64,000 nucleotides of DNA from Bryopsis sp. KO-2023 (taxonomy: Eukaryota > Chlorophyta > Ulvophyceae > Bryopsidales > Bryopsidaceae): the NCBI GenBank assembly GCA_030272585.1, contig BSYQ01000002.1, positions 3,472,001 through 3,536,000 on the forward strand, read 5' to 3'. Position 1 is the first letter of the stretch. Each line of letters opens with the position of its first letter. Shown here in pieces: positions 45,825 through 56,155 of this stretch. A program made the position numbers and the translations under genes. The notes under the pieces are model-generated. The model did not search any database. It was given only the letters and a program-made list of their open reading frames with translations, and had not been told where the DNA came from.

Positions 45825-47704
45825 CAAGGATCGCAGAGAGCTCATCAGGGAAGAACCTGTGTTTGGACTGTGCAGGGAGTTCGAATTCCACGATGTGCAC
45901 TCAATCCTTAAGACTGGGCATGAGCGATACTGTCAAAACGTCATGCCTTGATTGCAGCGAGAGTTCCGATCCTGGGATGTGCAGCCATTGTTTGACTCAG
46001 GTAGGATAATTTGAACTTTTTGTTTGGAGTGAAATTGGCATTTGATCTAACATCCAGAACAGTTTTATGATTTGGCTTTGTTAGGACTCGGAAATTGACT
46101 TTTTTTTTTTTTTTTTTTTTGGGGGGGGGGACCTGAAACTGCACGTGGTGGTGTCTTAATTTGAGCAATTTTTGCCTAGGCAGTCACCGATGAGCTCAAG
46201 ATCACTACTTGTGCTAAATGCATGGAGACTTCCCTCCCGAATGCCTGCATCCATTGCCTTTCTTTTGCCGTAGAGGACTCGATCAAGGAGGAACATTGCC
46301 CCCTGTGTGCAGCAACCTCTGAGCCATGCAAATGCACAGAATGCCTTGCATCGGTAGGTTTTTCCCTGTCTCCTTTTAGGAAACATGCTCTTCTCAAGAG
46401 TCCGTTGATACACCAGGGTTAGTGGATTTTGTATCAATGCTTGTGGCAGCATATATTGTTTTATGAATCGATTGTTGGAATTGGCCTGCCATATGTCATC
46501 TGAAACACTTTTGCCTTTTTTGCCGTTTAAAAAAAAAAGGCATCTTCAGTTTCCTTTGATTCCAGAGTGTTGGTTTCTGTCCCCAGGCGATTACTGATTT
46601 TCTCAAGTTGAAATTGTGCGCTCACTGTGCGGGGACTAAAAATCATGCAGAGTGCAACGGATGCCTCACTTTAGCGGTCACCGACTCCGTCAAGGAGGAA
46701 TACTGTTTGACTTGTTCAGACACTGGTATGCGATAAATTCACAACACATGCTCCTTCCAAGAAATCATCATTGAAAAACACATCCATTCGAACAAGCAAG
46801 CATTCTCTTGTGCCAACTATGTGGAGATAGAACCAATCAAATGTTCTAACAGGGGTAGCTTCTGGGTTCATGTATGTATTGTTTGCATCGTTGTTTGTTG
46901 GTGGTTTACGGTGTTTTGGCATTGGGTGCAGCTGATTCTGCGATGTGCAATGAGTGCTTGAGAAGTGCAATCACGGATGATATTAAACCAACCTGTCTGG
47001 TATGTGCCAACAGCTCAAATCCTTCCATCTGCAACCATTGCCTGCTGCAGGTAAGTTCGAAGGCTGAAAAACTCCACATGACTCATAAATGAACCAAGCC
47101 AACCACCCATCATCATCTGAATTTATAGCATCAGTTTTCTGGCATTCCATTCCGGTGCATGGTATGATGGATTCGCTCAAAATAGGAACAAACGGGGATT
47201 ATTTGGGTTTATTTTCATTCGTTTGGCAATCAATGAAGTGAGTACAGTTATTTTGCAGTAAGGAATTTGGGTGGGACTTTCATAGCGAAGTTTTGCTTGT
47301 TTCGCAGGTAAAGGTGCTGTGGTTCTTGGAGGGGGGGTGGCTGTGAGAAGTGGAACTGTAGGGCTGTAGTAGCATACGTCTGTGGTGAGGAGAAGTGAGG
47401 CATGAAGGGAAAAGGGGAGAATTGGAGGAATGTAGTGATGTTTGTATGTGGTGAAGCGAGTTTGTTTGCTCTCCGTTTTCAGTTTCCTTACCAGTTGCAT
47501 CAACTTTTCTTTGTCAGAGGCTGGTGGGAATTTCTATCTGAATTTGGTTCACCGAACTGGATGGGGGTTGTTTACAGTGTAAACTATGCACCATCAATCG
47601 CTACCATCACTACCATTGTCACCATCACCATCAACGCCACCGTCACGGGCATCATCAGAGAGATTCAAACCTACACGAGTCACAATGATTTGATCACAAT
47701 CTGA
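45825..47704 (+). CDS. Protein of seven tandem CxxC...CxxC modules (5' end unresolved)
   Basis: Exons 45,825-46,000, 46,180-46,353, 46,587-46,725, 46,932-47,050 and probably 47,483-47,704 join in frame through GT-AG introns. Exons 1-4 encode seven repeats of about 28 residues with the plan K-x2/3-C-x2-C-x5/7-C-x2-C-L-x2-A-[VI]-T-D-x-[LIV]. Examples are KTSCLDCSESSDPGMCSHCL and CLVCANSSNPSICNHCL. In the first repeat the fourth Cys is Ser. Several introns fall at the same point, just before A-[VI]-T-D, so the gene seems to have grown by exon duplication. The four-Cys module suggests metal binding, or disulfides if secreted, but I recognise no family. The last exon encodes a different tail with a Thr/Ile-rich hydrophobic stretch and a stop. 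The start codon is not identified. Confidence 0.75.
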
Positions 47705-48409
47705 ATTAGTGTTCAGGCATTTGAACGCTCTCCCTTCGAGTTTGGACAGTCACTCATATAACTTGCCTGTTTTATGGCCTGTCCAGTATGTCTTGCCGAC
47801 TAATGTTGTAGTCGCACCATGTGACGATTATCATCGAGTCGGAGCTGAAGGGCTGCTGTTCGCATTTCTAGCAAACTGGAACGTTGCACCAAAATTGAGC
47901 ACACCACTGCAATAGCGAAAGGATTTATGGGCTTCTGCGCATATAATATTGTATTGGGTTTGGACGTGTGTATTCGAAGTTGTTGGTTGAAGGGTTTTTT
48001 TATAAAAACTCTGGGTTAAGAGTTTGGGACAGTCGTGTGTTTTTTTTATTTGTTTCAAACCGTGTTTCTATCATATGTTCCAGGAATTGTGGTCGACATG
48101 TTTTTTACACCTTCTCTACAACAATAATACATGTGCACATGACGGTGCTTCACAGGACATGATTTTTACATAATTTCACACTCGAAGTACATACAATTTA
48201 CAAAACAGCAAAAACACATATATGTAAAATGGGGGGTTTTTTCACTGGTGGCAGTGTAATAAGTGATTACTAATATCCGTGCAAAACCCTGCCAGCTTTT
48301 GCGATATCAAAAACGCAACCAGACTTGCTCGTAAGGAAGGCCTTCCCCGCCACAGCGTTTGACGAGAGAAGGACCTGAGCCCCTTCCTGTCTTTCGCGGG
48401 GGAAAAGCG
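47705..48409. other. Intergenic region upstream of the transporter gene
   Basis: No further exon could be supported. It should hold the end of the CxxC-repeat transcript and the promoter of the BASS4-like gene. Confidence 0.45.
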
Positions 48410-51400
48410 ATGAGTGGAACGGAGGCGGACAATGTCGAGGCAGCGGTGCAGGTCCCGTTGCTGGGTCAAAGTGGGGATGCTGCTTCTCCAGACTCCAAAC
48501 TACGGAAATGGGGGTGAGTTTTCGGGGATGTCCCAAACAGTGGTGTCTTAGTTCAGGCCAGCGCTGGCGAGTGGTGTCACGAAGAGTTTTGTGCTCCTCC
48601 TGCTTCTGGGTGGTTTTTCCTCACCCCATGGAAAGACTCGATCAGTAATGAAGCCCTTGAACAAATGCTAGCAGTGTTTAGTTTGTGTCGATGTTTCCAG
48701 CTTCCTCCCCTAAGAAATAATCACCAAGAAATTGAGAAAAATGTTATTATTAATACAAGCACAACAGCTTGACACAACACAAGCAATGAATTGTAGTGAA
48801 CAAATTGATGGGCAAATCTTAGGGGAAATCTTGATTTGGTTTCTGGATTTCGTTTCTGCTCAGGGCTTGGACAAGAAAGACAGTGCTGCAGCATTTCTTG
48901 CCTTTGGGTGAGATTTCAGGAAACGAACAGCATATATGTATCGCTGTTTTCCCAAGTGCTATAGGCTTTGGCCTGGCATATATTCTAGGAATTTGGTCGG
49001 TTGGTTGTGGTGTTTTTGTTTTGTTTTTTCAGAAACATAAACCCCCCCCCCGAATACAGTCCCCCCCCGATTAGTATCCCCCCCCCCAAATACAATCCCC
49101 CCCAGTCGAACGTGGTTTTCCTCCTAAATACAGTCCCCCCCTTCAAAAAAAAAACCCAAGTTCGACTGGGTGGGGGAACCACGACGCGAGTCGCGTCTGC
49201 AAGACTTTCGATTGTAGTGGACATCCAAGACACGAAAACAAACAAACTGAAAAACGGTTGTGACGATTCTTTTCACACATCAGCTACATCGACGTCCGAC
49301 TCGACGTTTCTGAGCGACGCTTCTATCCAAACATGGGCGACAGTGACATCGACCTCGAAGTCGAACTGGACGAGGGAAAAAAAGTTCAGACAATTATCTA
49401 CTAGAGATGTGTTCAAGTGATTTTTTTTCGGGGGCATTGGCTACCGTTCTGGATGTAAACAAGTCAGGGGACATGTTAATCAGAATTTTTGTATAATCCC
49501 CCGAATACAATCCCCCCCCAAATAGAGTCCCCCCTTAAAACTGCCACACAACTGCAAATCTATAGTCCCCCGGGGGACTGTATTCGGGGGGGGGGTTGCG
49601 GCCTAATAATGTTGTTTCACATTGAAAACCAAATGAAATGCAGCCCAGCACCTACAGAGAAAGATTGCCCTTTTTCCCCACAAGGTTATGGTCAAATTTC
49701 ACTCACTTTTTAATCGTATTTCTAATGTACCTGTCTGACTGCATATGATCAACATACATTCTTGAAAGATGGATTCAACCGATGGACTTCTTGGTGCCAA
49801 GTTGTCTAATTAGAGACAATGATAATTTTCATTGTTATGATAAGTATGAGCATCGGTGGAGACTGGTGAAAATATAAAAAACAAATAAAACAATAAATTC
49901 ACGAATACATCAATTTAAGAAAAAAAAAACATTCAAAAACTGGAAATGAATAATTAAATGAAAAAGTACACAAACATAATATGGTTTTTTTGTTACATTG
50001 CATCAGCTCCATGAGAGTTGACAACCCACCAAGGAGTATTTTTAAAAAAATATTCTCATAAAATCAATCGAAAACTACCATTTTGTTTGCATATATATTT
50101 TGTATTCTCGAATTTGAACCAAAATAATTGAAAAGCTGGATTGTTCTCTGACCTGGCTTTCATTTTTGGTGTGTGTTCTTTACCATTCAGGATTTCTTGT
50201 AGCTTTGGTTTGGGCAATGCTGTGGCCATATCCAGGAGAAGCAATTTCTGAATGGCAGGTGATATGCTGGAGGTTTTTCAACTTTTTTTTTTTTTTTTTT
50301 TTTGGGGGGGGGGGGCAAAAAGAATGCATATTCTGACCACATACATCTGGAATCATCATTTTTCACCACAAGAGTAATTCAAGTTGTGTTTGAGGAAAAA
50401 TGTAGAAAAAAAAGTAGAAATATATATGGTTATCTCTTCATTTATGCTGTGGAATTGATAGACACCCTTAAAATTGAGGAAGAAACGTTTCTCGGTTGAT
50501 TGGCTGTAACCTAATGTTCAGGGCCTCTCCGTTTTGAAAACGATTGCATAGAGGAACCTACTCCTCGATAGTATTATTCTCTTCTTCCAGTTTTGGACCT
50601 GATCATGATTTTGTCTGCATGCCTGGCTCCCCTCCCCCCCCCCGAAAAAGACATTCTTTTTGTATTTTTTCGAAAAATAAAATAAGAAAAATTGGTTGAT
50701 GGCATCAAAAACAAACTTTGCCCTCCTTCCTTCTCCCCCCTTCAAAAAATTAAATTAAAAAAATAGAAAATTAGCCTGGATTTGATTTCAAAAACAATTG
50801 ATTTCAAGCCGACATTTTGAACTCATCAGTAGATGAATCAGTCGAGATGAACCTCTTGCAAAATCACACACCACCACTGATCTCGTCCATGGCCTATTAA
50901 ATAGCATACCCAATTCATCCTGGGGCTCCCTCATCAGAGATATTAAAACGCTAACTGCGTTTTTTCATCCCTTTTCTTCCAGGTGGGCGACTATCGACTC
51001 ATTCAAACCATAAACGTGTGCACAATCTTCATCATCTCCGGGCTGACGCTCAAAACCACCGACATAATGGCAGCCCTCAAAGCTTACGTCGGGTTCCTGT
51101 ACGGAGCCATCACCATCCTCATCATAACCCCGTGCTCAGGCTTCGCCTTGGTCAAGATCCCCTTCAGCACCCCCGAATTCGCGACTGGGCTGGCCATTTT
51201 CGCCGCCGTCCCCACCACGCTCACATCCGGGGTTACCCTGGTGGTGCAAGCTTACGGCAACGGAGCGCTCGCCTTGATGCTGACGGTTTGCACCAACATG
51301 CTGGGCATCCTCACCACCCCTTTCGCGATCTCTGTCGTGGTGGGCGGCGGCGGCAGCAGTATCGATATCGACGCCACCCGCTTGGTGGTGAAATTGGCAT

Positions 51401-52041
51401 GCACCATACTCGTCCCTCTGTTGATCGGGAAGGGGGTGCGGGAAACCCACGTGACTGTGCAGCGATTCGTCACGAGGTACAAGACGCTCCTCAGTCTGAC
51501 GAGCAGCGTGTCGATCGTTTGCATCGTGTGGCAAACGCTCAGCCGTTCACAGGAGGGGATAATGAAACAGAGCGTCGTGAACATTCTCGAAGCGCTCGCG
51601 GGTGCGATCGCCATGCACCTGGTGTTTTTGGCGTTCAATTTTGTAGGGGTGGGCATCCTGCGGTTGAGAGACAGGGAGCGGAAAGCGGTACTCATCATGG
51701 CGAGTCAGAAAACGCTGCCGGTTACGGTGACTGTTATTTCGTTTTTGAAGGAGAGCGAGGTGGGGGATTTGGGGTTGATCACGATTCCTTGCGTGATTGC
51801 ACATATCTCGCAGCTGTTTATCGATGCTTACATCGTGGGGATATGGATTGCGAAATATGAGGCGCAGGAAACCGCCGGTTGTGGTAAACACCGAAAACTA
51901 CCGAAAACCACCGAAAACTACCGAAAACCACCGAAAACCACCGAAAACTACTCACGAAAACCACCGAAAACTACCGAAAACTACCGAAAACTACCGAAAA
52001 CTATAAAAATCGACATGATAAAACGAAAACTTGAACAGTAA
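48410..52041 (+). CDS. BASS4/SLC10A7-like sodium-coupled solute transporter
   Basis: Proposed exons are 48,410-48,513, 48,864-48,907, 48,964 to about 49,000 (donor unresolved) and 50,983-52,041. Exon 1 encodes a hydrophilic start (MSGTEADNVEAAVQVPLLGQ). Exons 2 and 3 give VLQHFLPLG and FGLAYILG, the first membrane helix of the family. The last exon holds TIFIISGLTLKTTDI, GLAIFAAVPTTLTSGVTLV, GNGALALMLTVCTNMLGI, ASQKTLPVTVTVISFL and IPCVIAHISQLFIDAYIVG, all in the order seen in plant BASS4 and SLC10A7 proteins of the SBF-like family. About nine membrane helices are visible. The substrate is unknown; plant BASS proteins sit in the plastid envelope, SLC10A7 in the secretory pathway. No transit peptide is evident. 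After about residue 299 of the last exon, a foldback repeat supplies a KTTENYRK-type tail. Confidence 0.88.
49042..49595. mobile_element. C-run-ended small inverted-repeat transposon in transporter intron
   Basis: Both ends are CCCCCCCGAATACAGTCCCCC (left, 49,042) and its complement (right, ending 49,595). Internal copies of the motif C-run-NAATACANT-C-run recur at about 49,062-49,142 and 49,497-49,535. It carries no gene. A target duplication is not evident because the ends are homopolymers. It lies in the large intron between exons 3 and 4 of the BASS4-like gene. Confidence 0.75.
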
Positions 52042-52514
52042 AAATAAATTTATAACGGGGAGTCCACCGAAAAAAACCATTACACACAAAAGAAACTAAT
52101 ACATTCATTTTGTTTATATGAGTAAATATGTTACAAATGGTATGGACTCTTGGTTTGGTTCCAGTGGCTCCTTGGTTGGTTGACTCGGGTTCGAATCCCG
52201 AGGGTCATACTTGCATACCCACTTGCCGATAAGTACTATCACTCGGAGACTCACTTGTTACCACTCTGAAAGCAAATGTCTTGTTTGAAATAGTCTTGAA
52301 TATTTATCTTTCCCTTTTCCTTTTATAAAGGGTAATCGCTGCATAGTTACAGTTTTTGTAGTTTTCGTGAGTAGTTTTCAGTAGTTTTCGGTAGTTTTCG
52401 GTGGTTTTCGTGAGTAGTTTTCGGTGGTTTTCGGTGGTTTTCGGTAGTTTTCGGTGGTTTTCGGTAGTTTTCGGTAGTTTTCGGTGGTTTTCGGTGGTTT
52501 TCGGTGTTTACCAC
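51881..52514. repeat. Foldback element fused to the transporter C-terminus
   Basis: The left end GTGGTAAACACCGAAAAC and right end GTTTTCGGTGTTTACCAC are inverted copies. Each arm (51,881-52,008 and 52,363-52,514) is a tandem array of the 10-mer CCGAAAACYA. The left arm is read in frame with the transporter and adds about 50 residues (KTTENYRK, KPPKTTENY type) before a stop at 52,041. Beyond the right arm, 52,515-52,592 reads HDPDTAPHLSDNDDGYKQPN and stops, which looks like the original C-terminal tail. No clear target duplication was found. Confidence 0.8.
52143..52211 (+). other. tRNA-like element between the foldback arms
   Basis: TGGTTCCAGTGG resembles an RNA polymerase III A-box and CTCGGGTTCGAATCCCGAG is a perfect T-arm with B-box. 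The putative acceptor halves (TATGGACT and GGGTCATA) pair poorly and no anticodon arm is clear. It may be a tRNA-derived repeat carried inside the foldback element. Confidence 0.45.
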
Positions 52515-52592
52515 GACCCGGACACCGCGCCGCACCTCTCTGATAATGATGATGGCTATAAGCAGCCCAATGGTCGAAAGGAGTCGAATTGA

Positions 52593-53489
52593 GTGGCGTC
52601 AAAAAGGCGCTGGCAATTCTAGTTTCAGAATTGCTTGTTTGTTGTTTTTCTTCTTTATCGATCATTCGATGAAGTTAACATGCACAGATTTTCATTTTTT
52701 TTCTTCAGCATATATATTTTTTTTAAGGTGGATTGTTTCGATTTTTCATCAATTTTTTTCCCCTTCTTTCCACACTTCTTGAGGGAGGGGGATTTGAGTC
52801 ATGGTGTGCAATAGGTTTTTGTTTTCGGGGGAAATTAGCCCTCATTTTTGCTGCCTCAGGAAGAAAAAATCGAATTTTTTGTAACCATACATTGATTTCG
52901 GTTGATACTTTGTTCACCTTCCAGAGAGAAGACCCCTTACTTTTACTGCTTGTTTGTTTGGATCATTTCTATATTTTTTGATTCACATTGATTAATTGAG
53001 AATGAAGGCCAAAAACTAACCTGATCACCTCACAATTAAAACAGCAGATGGGAGTTCTGTGGAGACCCCACTGCAAGCAAACATTCTTAAAGTGCCTTTT
53101 CCCTTTTTCTATGATCCTGTTGTCAATGATTACATCATCATAAGGTTGTTAATTTTTGCATAGAAGTTTGCAAACCGCGAAGATTCTGTAGGCATTTAAA
53201 AAAAATTCCGATAAGAAACATTACCCACAACACCCAAAATGCTGAAGAGCATTCACAGAATTCAGGGGCAATCTCCCTACTAGAGCGGCTGGGCTTGAAA
53301 GGAATTTCTTGGGGGGAGCAGTCTGTGGATGGATGGCCGAAGAAAGGGTTGTTCACATGAAGAGGTCTATCACCAGCTACCGATGTTCATTTTTCCCTCA
53401 GCATTTTTCTGCCAGGAAAAAAAGAAAACTAAGAATAAAAGAGAGGGAAAAGATGTGGATCTCAGATGCCCACAGCCCATCAACCTCGA
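52593..53489. other. Intergenic, no gene recognised
   Basis: AT-rich sequence between the transporter and the next minus-strand gene, with short frames only. Confidence 0.45.
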
Positions 53490-54190
53490 GACGCACAGTT
53501 GCTGCACAAAACCCCAAAACGAAAACCCCGATTATTGTTGGATGATAATTTCCTGTCCTGCAAAAAATTGAGCAAGCGAAAATGACATCAAGTTCTTTGC
53601 ATAAATACATCAGGGTGACTGACATATTGTTTTTTTTCACTTTAACTCACCTTGGCATGCATAATCGCCTTCAGCGGTTTGCAAGAGTGGATCACAAACT
53701 TGATGATGACTAAGCACCAGTTCAGTTGAGGTGTGGCAGTCCTTTTCCACCACACTTCAAGCTCAACCAACATCCACATAGTCAGACTCTCCTTCTTCGC
53801 ATCCTGCCAACGGTACCATGAAATCATGAAAGGCCCCGACTTCTTTTTCTGCATTGGGTTCTTCTTCTACCCACAAAGGCTGTCATTCGCCACTATGAAT
53901 CTCGATACCTTGCTTTACAAACAGAAAAAAAAAGAGATTCAAGGCTGGTTGGGTTGAACTCTTTTTTCAAAAGATATATCTCATCTCGACTGCAAAAATA
54001 GAAAATCAGAGACAGGCAGAGTTTAGGAATGGTTGGTGGGTGGAAAGGGGAACAAAAACCCTTAACAATGAACATCAAAAACCTTTTGCACTCACATCAT
54101 ATTACGATTCCAGCTCTATCGGTGCAATTGTTTCTTTGCTTCCTCCGCTACAGGTTTTTCATGTCGATGAAAGCTTCAGCAGCACAGTTC
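53490..54190 (-). CDS. Putative multi-exon gene, product unrecognised
   Basis: The best exon is about 53,649-53,863 on the minus strand, reading SWYRWQDAKKESL, then MLVELEVWWKR and VIIKFVIHSCKPLKAIMHAK, and ending at a strong donor (AAG-GTGAGT). It joins in frame to 53,567-53,490, which ends FGVLCSNCASRG and a stop. Candidate upstream exons lie near 54,000-53,915 (DEIYLLKKEFNPTSLES, acceptor TTTTTGCAG) and 54,190-54,150 (AAEAFIDMKN). The splice phase between the first two is not settled. No domain is recognised. Confidence 0.35.
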
Positions 54191-54519
54191 TGTGCATTTG
54201 CCCCTTTTTTCTTGTTTGCTTTGGAATTCAAATTTTTCATATGTTTTTGGTTTGATCAGAATGTTCTATTCCAACAGCGCTCCCACCCACTTTGTTTTGG
54301 TATGTTTTTTTTTTACTTTTTACTTTTTCCTCAGCCTGCAATTTGCCCCACCTACCCCTCTGATTTTTTTTTTCTTTTACTTTTTTCGGCCTACAGTTTT
54401 TGTTTCGACCCTGCTACCTAAAACTGGCCTCGATAATCTCTCAAACCCCTCCCAACTCCCCTCCTTTCCCCTTTCCCTCCACCAAACCACACAGATGCAA
54501 AAACACAATGGTAACGCAG

Positions 54520-55456
54520 TTACCGCTTAGTGCCAGCACAGATTGCCTTCCTGACAAAAAGACAAGACAATCCCACAGCCCCAATGACCATCCCCTGTAG
54601 CCACCTTTTCCTCCCCCTGCCATCACTTGGGACCCTCACTTCCACCTCTCCCAACTCCTGATCCCCCCCGGAATTCTCCGGATCTTGCAGAATCGGGCTG
54701 GCAGACCGACTGCTCTTCTCACCCTTCATCTTTCTGACCCCAGCCCCCTCTGCCAGCCCCTCCAGACCATCCTCCAATGCGTTTTCGCCATTTCCACCCA
54801 TATCGGACACACCAGCCCTTATCTGTTCTCTACCTCCCGATATTGGAATCGATTCTTCCACCTGTGTATTGTGCTCCTCCAGCAGGCACAGCAGCCTCCT
54901 GTTCTCGAACATTGTGGTCATCGCGGAACGCTCTGCATCAGCCCACCTCTCTTCGGACTGAGCCAAACTCCTCTGGAGAAAAAGAACAACAGAATTTGGT
55001 ATGATAGATGGTCAAATCATAGATTTTGAAAGCAACTATCCAGGACATCCCACTGTTTCTCAAATTTTGTCACCTGTAGACCCTCCACAATCTCATTCAG
55101 CCTCCTGTTCTCCCTGAGAGATTCTTCCAGCTGCTTGTGGAGGCGCTCGTTTTCTTCCCTCAGTACAGAGGAAGGCGTCGACACAGGAGGTTGACTGGCA
55201 ACAGATGGGGTCCGCGAGAGCTCCTGGGAGGGCTGCACAGACCGGTCGCGTCCGACGTTTCAGAATCATCAGTGGACGAGGGGCTCGCTAAACCTTTCAA
55301 AACCTCGCCTTCGTCGTGCCCCTCGTCCACTGATTTTTCTTCATCTACCCAACCCCAGCAAATGGAGTGGGGGGAGCTCTGGGTCGACCACATCGTGTTT
55401 TCCTGAAAAGAAAACATTCGTGACCAAATAAACATGCATGCACGGCTTGACAGCAT
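54520..55456 (-). CDS. Coiled-coil protein with C-terminal membrane anchor
   Basis: The last exon (54,972-54,520) and the one before (lower end 55,074) join through a 101 bp intron in phase 0, giving SVLREENERLHKQLEESLRE, NRRLNEIVEGLQ, then RSLAQSEERWADAERSA. This is a heptad-rich coiled coil followed by an acidic Ser/Gly-rich linker. The C-terminus is RKRWLQGMVIGAVGLSCLFV plus a short basic tail, a single hydrophobic span typical of tail-anchored proteins. The start is probably ATG at 55,456 (MLSSRACMFIW). Between 55,290 and 55,230 the reading shifts by one frame, from SPSSTDDSETSDATG to QPSQELSRTPSVASQ, with no plausible intron; a sequencing indel or an unseen alternative first exon would explain it. 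The partner or membrane is unknown. Confidence 0.65.
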
Positions 55457-56155
55457 TCTCGAGAACTACCCGCCCCAGCGAAGCCACACGGCAGCAAGCA
55501 AGAGAGGCTGCATCGGAAAGATCCGCGAGGCATCGGGCAACCTTATCCTTCCGAAAGTTTTTAAAAAAGAGTGAACGACCCCATCGACCGGCTTTGGCGA
55601 GAAAGCTGCTGCTGGCCCATTCCCAGGTGGCGCACGTCGAAACCGACCGCCGGTCGCCGACCCGTTTTCATAAGCCAAAAGCGACTCCAGACAGACAAAG
55701 GCAAAGACGAACCCTCAAAAATAGGGTAAGCGATGGCAAAACGAACGCCACGAGAGACTCACCGCTTCCATTCTTCCTTCGTGCGTTTGTTTGCTCGACA
55801 CGGTCCAGTTCAGACGCAAGCAAAAAACCCTGTTAACGTTTTGCAGACAAAGGTTCCCTTGCCAGTTTTCCAAGTGACTATCGTTAGTGTTTGACCCCCC
55901 CATGAATTCAACGCCCCCATGAATTCAACACTGTGAATTCAACAAGGACATCACTATATTCACTGTTTTTTCATCCTGGAAAACCAAAAAACCCTGCTTT
56001 CTTTTATTTTCGCAAATAGCGCCACAGAGTACGTTTTCTGGTGCCCGCGTTCGTAACAGGCCCGTTCGATCCTCCCGTATTTTTTTTCTTTGGGGAAACC
56101 ACCGAAAGCACGAGGCCTAGGCGCGGTACATTGTGGGTTTTCTTTGTTTGAACGA
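55457..56155. other. Divergent intergenic region
   Basis: It separates the minus-strand coiled-coil gene from the plus-strand F-box gene, so it probably carries both promoters. A duplicated GAATTCAAC motif lies at 55,903-55,942. Open frames on both strands at 55,438-55,836 show no domain. Confidence 0.45.
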
